Part shown: piece after piece, positions 25,045 through 32,420 of the stretch
Layout: every line of letters starts with the position of its first letter
How positions within the stretch are numbered: the first letter of the stretch is position 1
NCBI RefSeq assembly: GCF_001619615.1
Contig: NZ_LQQP01000009.1
Coordinates: forward strand, 62,001 to 126,000
Length of the DNA stretch: 64,000 nt
Source: Microbacterium sp. T32
GTDB lineage: Bacteria; Actinomycetota; Actinomycetes; Actinomycetales; Microbacteriaceae
Direction of reading: 5' to 3'
Notes under the pieces: generated by a model
Told to the model about the DNA's origin: nothing
The model's input: the letters and a program-made list of their open reading frames with translations, nothing else
Database searches by the model: none
Position numbers and translations under genes: made by a program

Positions 25045-25491
25045 ATGGGAATCGCTGACGACGCCGTCGAGATCCGCGCACGCGGCTGGCGCACCCTGGC
25101 GGCGCTCCACGGGCTCATCGAGACCGAACTCGAGCGCGCGCTCGGTGTCGTCGAGCTGTCTGTCGTCGAGTACACGGTGCTGGACGCGCTCGACCGCCAG
25201 GACGGGTGGCACATGCGCATGCAGCAGCTCGCGCGGGCGGCGGCGCTCAGCCCGAGCGCGACGACGCGACTTGTGAACCGGCTGGAGGACCGCGGCCTGC
25301 TCACGCGCGTCCTGTGCGCCGACGATCGACGCGGGATCTACACCGAACTCACCGCGGCCGGGCGCTCACTGTACGAGCGCGCGCGTCCGGTCCACGACGA
25401 GGCGCTCGAGCGCGTGCTCGCGGATGCCGAGAAGCAACCCGAACTGGCGCCGGTCGTCGACGCGCTGCACGGGGTGGCCCTCCCGGCCTGA
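25045..25491 (+). CDS. MarR-family transcriptional regulator
   Basis: A 148-residue MarR protein: helix-turn-helix MQQLARAAALSPSATTRLVNRLEDRGLL and wing LCADDRRGIYTELTAAG. A very strong ribosome site fixes this start rather than an earlier one. It is divergent from the MFS exporter, and shared operators in the spacer suggest that it represses both genes until a drug is bound. Confidence 0.9.
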   Translation: MGIADDAVEIRARGWRTLAALHGLIETELERALGVVELSVVEYTVLDALDRQDGWHMRMQQLARAAALSPSATTRLVNRLEDRGLLTRVLCADDRRGIYTELTAAGRSLYERARPVHDEALERVLADAEKQPELAPVVDALHGVALPA

Positions 25492-25570
25492 CGCCCGTTC
25501 CGGCGGGGCCCGGGTCGGTCGTCCGGCGGCGGCCGCCGCGGTCGTCAGGCGAGGGTGAGCGGCGCCGGCG

Positions 25571-25798
25571 TCAGACGATGCCGCCGATCATGGCATCCCG
25601 TCGCAGCTGATCGTGGGTGGCGTGGAACTTCCCGTCGGCCGTCCACCAGGCCTCGTGGCCGGCGGCATCCGGGAGCTGTTCGACCACGGCGGGCCAGTGG
25701 GCTCTGATGTCCTTGAGGTAGTAGCGGATCTCGCCGCCGATCGTGCGCTTCTCGACCTTGTCGGAGGCTTCCAGCTGGTCCTGCGTGGGCTCGCTCAT
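25571..25798 (-). CDS. Conserved small hypothetical protein, 75 aa
   Basis: A small acidic/basic cytosolic protein with three Trp (HWPAVVEQL, then HEAWWTADGKF). No domain recognised. Its ATG overlaps the stop of the K+ channel gene (ATGA), so it is probably made from the same mRNA. It may be an accessory protein, but nothing in its sequence shows this. Confidence 0.6.
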   Translation of the reverse strand: MSEPTQDQLEASDKVEKRTIGGEIRYYLKDIRAHWPAVVEQLPDAAGHEAWWTADGKFHATHDQLRRDAMIGGIV

Positions 25799-26562
25799 GC
25801 CGTGAGCCTAGGGTCGGGCTCGGCCGGCGGGACAGGGGTTGCGGGTGACGGCTGCCCCGCGCGGAGGAGGTCCTTGAGCTCCGCGATCTCCGCCCGCATC
25901 GCCTCGACCTGCGCCTCGGTCGCCGCCGTCGCCTGCTCGTTCTCCATCGAGACGCGCTGCACGATCCACGACGCGAGGGTGGCCGTGACGACACCGATGA
26001 GCGCGATCCCCCCGATCATCAGCCCGACGGCGACGATGCGGCCACCGATCGTGACGGGGAAGTAGTCGCCGTAGCCGACGGTCGGGATGGTCTCGAACGA
26101 CCACCACACGGCATCCCCGAACGACGAGATCGGACCGTTGCTGCCCTTCTCCTCGTCGTACACGGCCAGCGCCGCCACGAACACCGTGAGCGCGGTCGCG
26201 CCGATCGTGTAGATCGCCACGCGGCCGCGCAGCATCGACTCGGTGTTGCGCTGGATGAGCGCGATGATCGTGAAGAACCGCAGGAGGCGGAGCGGCCGGA
26301 ACACCGGCAGCGCGACGATCGCGAGGTCGAGGAGGTGGCGCCAGAACCAGCGCCACCGGTTCTCGGCGATCGCGATGCGCACGACGTAGTCGACGGCGAA
26401 GGCCACCCACGTGATCCGCTGCAGGATCTCCGCGATCGTGCCGACCACGCCGCCCGGGTGCGCCAGGATCTCCGCGGCATACGAGGCGAGGAAGACGACG
26501 GCCGCCACGACCATCGGCCACTGCGCCGCACGTTCCCAGCGTGCGAGACGTTCTCCGTACAT
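25795..26562 (-). CDS. Voltage-gated-like potassium channel (ion transporter)
   Basis: A 255-residue channel with about five or six hydrophobic segments, an S4-like Arg run (VFRPLRLLRFF, 88-97), and the K+ selectivity filter TVGYGD (161-166). A C-terminal coiled coil of about 45 residues (NEQATAATEAQVEAMRAEI) probably tetramerises it. It would pass K+ across the cell membrane. The -10 CATAAT lies 6 nt from the start, so the mRNA is likely leaderless. The small 75-residue gene follows in the same transcript. Confidence 0.88.
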   Translation of the reverse strand: MYGERLARWERAAQWPMVVAAVVFLASYAAEILAHPGGVVGTIAEILQRITWVAFAVDYVVRIAIAENRWRWFWRHLLDLAIVALPVFRPLRLLRFFTIIALIQRNTESMLRGRVAIYTIGATALTVFVAALAVYDEEKGSNGPISSFGDAVWWSFETIPTVGYGDYFPVTIGGRIVAVGLMIGGIALIGVVTATLASWIVQRVSMENEQATAATEAQVEAMRAEIAELKDLLRAGQPSPATPVPPAEPDPRLTA

Positions 26563-26574
26563 GGGGTGATTATG
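26563..26574 (-). promoter_or_regulatory. Leaderless promoter of the K+ channel gene
   Basis: CATAAT (26569-26574 on the minus strand) is followed by 6 nt and then the ATG. No ribosome site is present. Confidence 0.6.
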
Positions 26575-26634
26575 GCGCAGCCTCGGGGCGGCGCTGACCG
26601 CGGGTTTCCGCGGCTTTCACCGGCAGCTCCGGGC

Positions 26635-28377
26635 TCAGTCGGTGGCGCGTTCCATGCCCCGCGCGCGGATCTCCTCGATGTCGAGATCGGCGAGGATCCG
26701 GCGGGCGACGAGGTCGTCGATCGTGCCCTCGCGGCGCAGGCGCAGCAGCACCTCGCGCTTGCGGTCGAGGATCGCCAGGCGCAGGCGGGTCGCCTCCTTG
26801 TGGCGGAGGATCGGCGACCGCTGGGTGAGGTCGATGTCGTCGCTCACGGCGATCATCTCCAGCTGCCCCGCGGGCTTGCGGCCGTCGTCGTCGCCGTCCA
26901 TGCCCGGGGGGATCGGCCCCATCCGGGACGCGGCGTCGTCGCCGCCGGCATCCATGTCGTCGTTCTCGCGGTCGCGCTCTTCGGCCGCCCGCTGACGCGC
27001 GACCGCGCGGGCGTTCGCGAGTTCGAGGCGCTCGTATCCCTCCTGTCGCGCCCGGTCGCGGACGAGGTCGCTGACGCCGTGCTCGGCCGCGAGATCGTCG
27101 AGGGCGGTGAGCGCGGCACCCGAGATCGCGCGCTGGGCGAGCTCGAACTCCTCGATCGCCGCGTCGTCGGTGGGGAGCTTGGCCCACCGGATGACGGCGG
27201 GGAGGAGCGGGCCCTGCACGAGCAGGGTCAGCACGATCACGCCGGCGGTGACGAAGACGACCGCGTCGCGTCCGGCCACGGGGGTGCCGTCGGCCGTCGT
27301 CAGGGGAACGGACAGGGCGATCGCGAGGGAGACTGCGCCGCGGAAACCGGCCACGGTGCTGACCACGCGGGACCGATGTCGCAGGGACCGCGACGATCCG
27401 GCGCCGGGCCGCGAGAACGGCGAGAAGAACCACTGGAACAGGTACCGCACGATCGCGAGCACGATCCAGGCGGCCACCGTGATGAGCAGCAGCATGCCGA
27501 TCTCGGAGGGCGAGATCTCGTGCAGCACCAGCTGGATCTCGAGGCCGATGAGCACGAACAGCGCACCGTTGAGGAGGTAGACGCCGAAGGGCCAGGTGGC
27601 ATCCGCCGCTCTCCGCGACATCGCCGTGGTGATGCGGGGAGCGATCCAGGCGACGATGAGTCCCGCGAAGACGACCGCGAGCACCCCCGACGCGTGGGCG
27701 ACCTCGGCCACGAGGAAGGCCACGAACGGGACGAGGGCGAGGGTCAGGTTGATCGTGAGCGTCGACTCCATGCGGCGCAGGGCGAGGTACGCCAGCGCCG
27801 CGACGGCGACACCCGCGGCGGCACCGCCTACGTAGGACAGGGCCACCATGCCGGTGATCTGCCACGGGGTGACCTGGTCGCCGATGAGGAGCGAGACCGC
27901 GATCGAGTACAGCACCAGCGCCGTTCCATCGTTCGTGAGGCTCTCGGCCTTCAGCTTCATGAACGTGCGCTCGGGAAGCAGGCGGCCGAGGGCGGCGACG
28001 GCGGTGGCGTCCGGGGGCGCGACCGCCGCGCCCAGCACGAGCGCGGCCTCCCACGGCACGCCCATCCACGTCGCGACGCCGGCGACGGCGAAGGCGGATG
28101 CCACGACCAGCAGCGTGCTCATCGGCACGATGTAGCGCAGCGACCGGCGGACCGAGCGCAGCGACGTCGTCCACGCCTCGCGGAACAGCAGGACGGGGAG
28201 GAACAGCAGCAGCACCGTCTCGGGCGGCAGCTCGATCTGCCGCAGCTCGGGCACGAAGCCCAGCGCGAGCCCGATCACCAGGAGCACGAGCGGCGTGGCG
28301 ACCCGCAGCCGCGGGGCCAGCACCGTCCCCACGAGCATCGCGAGCCCGAGCAGAACCGTGACCTCGAGTCCTTGCAT
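26635..28377 (-). CDS. Na+/H+ antiporter (CPA1/NhaP type)
   Basis: A 580-residue monovalent cation/proton antiporter. About twelve membrane helices fill residues 1-400. The ion-binding region is in AAVAPPDATAVAALGRL, which holds the conserved Asp, with ESLTNDGTALVLYS the next conserved helix. A 170-residue hydrophilic C-terminus follows, rich in charged residues and coiled coil. It exchanges Na+ or K+ for H+ at the cell membrane. The ATG given was chosen over one ten codons earlier because the first helix begins at once after it. Confidence 0.88.
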   Translation of the reverse strand: MQGLEVTVLLGLAMLVGTVLAPRLRVATPLVLLVIGLALGFVPELRQIELPPETVLLLFLPVLLFREAWTTSLRSVRRSLRYIVPMSTLLVVASAFAVAGVATWMGVPWEAALVLGAAVAPPDATAVAALGRLLPERTFMKLKAESLTNDGTALVLYSIAVSLLIGDQVTPWQITGMVALSYVGGAAAGVAVAALAYLALRRMESTLTINLTLALVPFVAFLVAEVAHASGVLAVVFAGLIVAWIAPRITTAMSRRAADATWPFGVYLLNGALFVLIGLEIQLVLHEISPSEIGMLLLITVAAWIVLAIVRYLFQWFFSPFSRPGAGSSRSLRHRSRVVSTVAGFRGAVSLAIALSVPLTTADGTPVAGRDAVVFVTAGVIVLTLLVQGPLLPAVIRWAKLPTDDAAIEEFELAQRAISGAALTALDDLAAEHGVSDLVRDRARQEGYERLELANARAVARQRAAEERDRENDDMDAGGDDAASRMGPIPPGMDGDDDGRKPAGQLEMIAVSDDIDLTQRSPILRHKEATRLRLAILDRKREVLLRLRREGTIDDLVARRILADLDIEEIRARGMERATD

Positions 28378-28806
28378 CCGCAACCGCCTTTCCCGCGCCC
28401 TCAGCACACAGCGTAGAGAAGGGGTGGGACATTCCCGACGCCGCGTTCGCTGTGAGCGTGCGGGCGCGGGGTGGGGCGCTCGGCGGCGCTCGCTCAGTGA
28501 TCCGCGGGATGTCGGTCGCGTGCCGGGGATTGCGGCTGAGGTTGTGCGGATGGCTGAGGTTGTGCAGGTGCGGTGGCCGGGTGGCGCGCTGCGGCGTCGC
28601 GCGGCGCTGGCTCAGGGATTCGCGGGATGTCGGTCGCGTGCCGGGGATTGTGGCTGAGGTTGTGCGGATGGCTGAGGTTGTGCAGGCGCGGTGGCCGGGT
28701 GGCGCGCTGCGGCGTCGCGCGGCGCTGGCTCAGTGATTCGCGGGATGTCGGTCGCGCGCCGGGGATTGCGGCTGAGGTTGTGCGGATCGCTGAGGTTGCG
28801 CCGATG
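28378..28806. other. Non-coding gap of 429 nt filled by tandem repeats
   Basis: No credible gene: the plus-strand open frames here are products of the repeat. It carries the 118-bp repeat array and, near 28390, the promoter region of the antiporter gene. Confidence 0.6.
28503..28800. repeat. 118-bp tandem repeat array, about 2.5 copies
   Basis: Units begin at 28503, 28621 and 28739 with CGCGGGATGTCGGTCGCG and are nearly identical; the third stops after about 60 nt. Each full unit contains an inner pair of GGCTGAGGTTGTGCGGAT-like 17-18-mers. The array lies immediately downstream of the SDR stop codon on the minus strand. Confidence 0.9.
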
Positions 28807-29598
28807 TCAGGCGCGCCTCGATGGGCGCATCGCGCGCTCCGCGATCGCGATGGCGGCGCGTTCGGGCAGGATCGCGGCGAGGCGGGACGAGATCGCGTTC
28901 GCCGCCCCGTCGATGACCGTGGGTCGTCCCCGCCGGAGCCCGTGCAGCGCACTGTCGACGACGCCCTCGGGTGTGCGGCGGGGGCCGAACGACGCGTCGT
29001 CCCCCGCGGTGGCGAAGAAGGGCGTCGCGGTCGCGCCGGGGCAGATGGCCACGACGTCGACCCCGGTTCCGCGGGTCTCCCGCCATAAGGCGCGGGAGAA
29101 CGACAGCACATAGGCCTTGGTGGCGCCGTAGACCGACATGTGCGGCAGCGGCTGGAAGGCCGCGGTGCTCGCGACATTGACGACGGCGCCGCGGTGGCGC
29201 TCGAGCATGCCCGGGAGCAGGAGGGCGGTGAGCTCGGTGAGGCTGGTGACGTTGACCGAGATCTGACTGCTGACCGAGGACGGTGATTGGGTGGTGAGGT
29301 CGCCGTGGATGCCGAGTCCCGCGTTGTTGACGAGGGCGTCGATCTGCAGATCGTGGTCGTCGAGCTTCGCGACGAGGGCCGCCGCGGCCCCGGGCACGTC
29401 GAGATCGTGAGGAATGGCGAGCGCACGGATGCCGTGTCGCCGGGCAAGCTCGTCGGCGAGGGCGTCGAGCGCGCCCGCGCTCCGGGCGACGAGGACGAGG
29501 TCGCCACCGTCGGCGGCGATCCGCTCGGCGAAGGCTTTCCCGATCCCGGACGAGGCGCCGGTGATGAGGGTGGTGGTTCCACGGCCGATCGCGCGCAT
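28807..29598 (-). CDS. Classical short-chain dehydrogenase/reductase
   Basis: A 263-residue SDR with the NAD(P)-binding TGASSGIG (13-20), NNAG (91-94), and catalytic Ser144, Tyr157 and Lys161 (YGATK). It would interconvert an alcohol and ketone; the specific substrate is unknown. An AGGAGG ribosome site precedes the ATG. It is divergent from a TetR gene whose operator lies in the short spacer. Confidence 0.9.
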   Translation of the reverse strand: MRAIGRGTTTLITGASSGIGKAFAERIAADGGDLVLVARSAGALDALADELARRHGIRALAIPHDLDVPGAAAALVAKLDDHDLQIDALVNNAGLGIHGDLTTQSPSSVSSQISVNVTSLTELTALLLPGMLERHRGAVVNVASTAAFQPLPHMSVYGATKAYVLSFSRALWRETRGTGVDVVAICPGATATPFFATAGDDASFGPRRTPEGVVDSALHGLRRGRPTVIDGAANAISSRLAAILPERAAIAIAERAMRPSRRA

Positions 29599-29657
29599 GA
29601 GGTCCTCCTAATTAAACAAACCAGTCGGTCTATATAAATAGGAACTATACTGGCGGA
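29599..29657. promoter_or_regulatory. Divergent SDR/TetR promoter
   Basis: A 59-nt A+T-rich spacer. TATACT (29646-29651) ends 6 nt before the TetR ATG (leaderless). AAACCAGTCGGTCTATAT in the middle resembles TetR-type operator half-sites (ACCAGTCGGT). Confidence 0.65.
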
Positions 29658-30347
29658 ATGTCCGCACGTCCAGGCGTCTCCGAGTCGGCCCTGTCGCCCG
29701 AGGCCTCGGTGCGTCGCGTCGGACGGCCCCGGGGGCGCACGTCGCAGGGGGCGGCGTCGCGAGAGAGCATCATCGACGCCGCCGCGAAGGTGTTCGCACG
29801 GCTCGGCTACGACCGGGCTCGCATGGCCGACATCGTCGACGCGAGCGGTCTGTCGAAGGGCTCGGTCTACTTCCACTTCGACAGCAAGGAAGCGCTGGCG
29901 GTCGCCGTCCTCTCGGCGCGGCACGACCGGTGGATCACCGACGTCCGGCGCACGCTCGACGAGATCGAATCAGGGGAAGCGCGCCTGCGCGCCATTCTCC
30001 CCGCCGTGCTCGCCCTCCACGACGGGGACCCCGACGCGTGGGTCATCTCGCGGCTGACCTGGGCCCTGGCCGACCAGCCCGAGACTCGCGACGTCGCGGC
30101 ATCCCTCACCCGTCGATGGATCGACGTGGTGGCGGAGATCGTCCGCGACGCCGCGCGTGAGAAGGGGATAAACATCGACGCGTCCGCCGTGGCGACAGTC
30201 GTCGTCGGCGGCTTCGACGGCCTCAAGACGACCGCCGCGGTGCTGCACTCCGACGATCCGGATGCCGCGCACGAGGCGCTCGTGTCGGCGGGACGCGTGT
30301 GGGAGCGCATGGTCTTCGACCTCGTTCTGGGTCCCGACCTGCGCTGA
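29658..30347 (+). CDS. TetR-family transcriptional regulator
   Basis: A 229-residue TetR protein. The helix-turn-helix spans about residues 36-82 (ESIIDAAAKVFARLGYDRA, then ADIVDASGLSKGSVYFHFDSKEAL). The C-terminal ligand domain is about 140 residues. It likely controls the divergent SDR gene. It carries a Ser/Ala/Pro-rich N-terminal extension of about 30 residues. The ligand is unknown. Confidence 0.9.
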   Translation: MSARPGVSESALSPEASVRRVGRPRGRTSQGAASRESIIDAAAKVFARLGYDRARMADIVDASGLSKGSVYFHFDSKEALAVAVLSARHDRWITDVRRTLDEIESGEARLRAILPAVLALHDGDPDAWVISRLTWALADQPETRDVAASLTRRWIDVVAEIVRDAAREKGINIDASAVATVVVGGFDGLKTTAAVLHSDDPDAAHEALVSAGRVWERMVFDLVLGPDLR

Positions 30348-30442
30348 GCTGAGTGGATTATCGGCGATCGCGTCGCCGGTGCCGTCCACAGATCCGCAGG
30401 TGGCCTCTATCGGGGCGAACCATCGAGATCCATTCTGGTCCA

Positions 30443-30763
30443 ATGAGCGCAGATGTCCGCGAATCGCCGCAACTTACCAGTCCAATACGACCGGATTGGA
30501 CCGTTTATGGCCTTCTCGACTGGATCGCCGCCGACGACGGGCGTTGCCATGACACGCGTCTCGACGATCTCCTGGATGCCATCGACCGTGCGCTGGGCGC
30601 CGTCCCGGCCGGCGTCGGCTCGACGGTCGTCCTCGTGAGGTCTCTCGCGCTGCGTGTCGCGGAGGTGCCCACTCTGGGGGAGCTGCGCCTCGGCGACATC
30701 GTCACCGGAGCGGACGACGAGGGGGCCGCGGAGGCGGCCGACCGGCTCCTCGTGGCGGTGTGA
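30443..30763 (+). CDS. Hypothetical protein, 106 aa
   Basis: The start follows CATTCT by 6 nt, fitting the leaderless pattern. The protein has no recognised family: RPDWTVYGLLDWIAADDGR, a helical middle, and an acidic end GADDEGAAEAADRLLVAV. It precedes the DUF222-HNH gene by 92 nt on the same strand but has its own promoter-like site. Confidence 0.5.
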   Translation: MSADVRESPQLTSPIRPDWTVYGLLDWIAADDGRCHDTRLDDLLDAIDRALGAVPAGVGSTVVLVRSLALRVAEVPTLGELRLGDIVTGADDEGAAEAADRLLVAV

Positions 30764-30855
30764 GTGTCCAGCCCGCCGGCGATGTGGAATTCGGTGGACA
30801 TGCACCGAGCGCGGCCGCATCCCGCGATGTCGGAGGCCCTCGGTAGTTTCCGGAT

Positions 30856-32292
30856 ATGGCATCCCTCGCACCTCTCGCCGACCGGTCGTCCGTGACCGGC
30901 GCGGGGCGAGAGGCGCCCTGGTGCAGCGATGATGACCTTCAGGCGGACGCCGACACGGCTTGGGCCGTCGACCTCGGTCTCCTGGACGCCGACGAGCGTG
31001 ATCCGTGGATGGGCGAGCCGGACTCGGCGCAGGAGGAAGAACCCGCGGGGCTGGTCGGCATGATGAGCGCCCTCGCCGTGAGCTCGCAGGATCGCCATCG
31101 CGCGGCCGCGGCAGAGTCGGCGCTGATCCGGCGCCTCCTGGATGCCGCGCGTGCGGATCCGGCCTCGTGGGTCGGCGAGGACCCCACGCTCGACCCGGGG
31201 TGGATCGACGGGCGGGGCCGCAGGGTGGCCGCGGTTCGGCGCGATCGCGAAGACATGGCTGTACGAGCCGTCGTCGCGGAGATCGCCGTGCGGCTGCGCC
31301 TGTCGGAGCAGACGGTCCGTGCGCGGGCCGCCGAGACCGAGATCCTGCAGCGGCGGTGCCCCAACCTGTGGCGGGCTTTTGCCGACGGCAACGTCTCCGA
31401 ACGGCACGCCACGGAGACGGCTCGGCTCGCCGCGTCGCTGCCGGAGGATCCGGCATCCTGGGCGGAATTCGACGCGGGCGTCGTCGACCGCGCCCTGCGG
31501 CTCGCGCCGGCACGATTCGTCGCGTCCGCGCGAGCCCTGCGGGAGCGAGTGCACGCGGAGTCCCGCGAATCGCGGCATCGTCGTGCGGCACAAGACCGAG
31601 GGGTCTGGCTCACCCCCGAACTCGACGGCATGGCGACCCTCACGGCGTTCCTGCCCGCCGCTCAGGCGTCCGAGGTGATGGCGCGCGTCGACCGCGCGGC
31701 TCGTCACCTCCGTACCCGGACCGACGAGGAACGGACCCTCGCGCAACTCCGGGCGGACGCGTTCGCCGATCTGCTGTCAGTCGGGTCCGCGGCGCCCGAC
31801 AGCGACGGAGGGCGCGCCCGCGGCCGCGCGGCCGTCGTCGTGACGGTGCCCGCGCTCACCCTTCTCGGAGCTGACGACGCACCCGCGACCCTCGACGGCT
31901 ATGGCCCGATCGACCTCGACACCGCTCGGCGCCTGGCTGGCGAGGCGACGTCGTGGATCCGCGTGTTGACGCACCCGGTGACGGGTGTGCCTCTCGCGCT
32001 CGACCGGGCCCGGTACCGCGTGCCGACGGCGCTGCGTCGCTGGCTCGGCATCACGTCACCGACGTGCATCTTCCCCGGGTGCGGCCGCGCGGCGCGCGAC
32101 TGCGACCTCGACCACCTTCGATCCTGGGCGGAGGGCGGCCCCACCGACGACCACAACCTCGCCCCGGAGTGCCGACATCACCACCGTGTCCGCCACGAGA
32201 CGCGGTGGCACCCGTCCGTCGGCCCCGACGGCGAGTATCGGTGGATCTCGCCGCTCGGTCGCGAAGTGGATGCCGACCCGCCACCGTTCTAG
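30856..32292 (+). CDS. DUF222-HNH endonuclease-like protein (13E12 family)
   Basis: A 478-residue actinobacterial protein: a long N-terminal DUF222 helical domain and a C-terminal HNH nuclease domain (ITSPTCIFPGCGRAA, then DLDHLRSWAEGGPTDDHNL and ECRHHHRVRH), with zinc-type Cys and the His-Asn-His residues in place. The family exists in many copies in actinobacterial genomes and its role is unknown; some resemble homing or mobile elements. TAGTTT lies 6 nt before the ATG. It is convergent with jetC, with 128 nt between the stops. Confidence 0.88.
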   Translation: MASLAPLADRSSVTGAGREAPWCSDDDLQADADTAWAVDLGLLDADERDPWMGEPDSAQEEEPAGLVGMMSALAVSSQDRHRAAAAESALIRRLLDAARADPASWVGEDPTLDPGWIDGRGRRVAAVRRDREDMAVRAVVAEIAVRLRLSEQTVRARAAETEILQRRCPNLWRAFADGNVSERHATETARLAASLPEDPASWAEFDAGVVDRALRLAPARFVASARALRERVHAESRESRHRRAAQDRGVWLTPELDGMATLTAFLPAAQASEVMARVDRAARHLRTRTDEERTLAQLRADAFADLLSVGSAAPDSDGGRARGRAAVVVTVPALTLLGADDAPATLDGYGPIDLDTARRLAGEATSWIRVLTHPVTGVPLALDRARYRVPTALRRWLGITSPTCIFPGCGRAARDCDLDHLRSWAEGGPTDDHNLAPECRHHHRVRHETRWHPSVGPDGEYRWISPLGREVDADPPPF

Positions 32293-32420
32293 CGTGTCGA
32301 GTCTCTCGCGGCGCCGGGATCTCTTGCGACGCGGGGTTCATGCGCTGGGATCAGTGCGCTCGGGCGTTCGCGTCTCGCGGGAGCCTCTCGGTGGCTCGGT
32401 CCGGCGCGCCCTCCTCACGC
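32293..32420. other. Spacer where jetD would be expected
   Basis: This 128-nt stretch separates the convergent stops of the HNH and jetC genes. In a complete Wadjet operon the jetD gene follows jetC here. Only a 24-codon minus-strand frame (GTG near 32409) is present, without similarity to JetD that I can see. Confidence 0.5.

Noticed and set aside
28503..28800. CRISPR array
   Set aside because: The repeat unit is 118 bp, tandem and without variable spacers, and no cas gene is near.
28452..29113. Plus-strand proteins encoded by the 118-bp repeats
   Set aside because: Repeated Arg/Cys/Gly-rich frames arise from the repeat itself and run antisense into the SDR gene; no ribosome site.
32293..32420. 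Remnant of jetD between jetC and the HNH gene
   Set aside because: Only a 24-codon Arg/Thr/Pro-rich frame is present, with no likeness to JetD that I can recognise.
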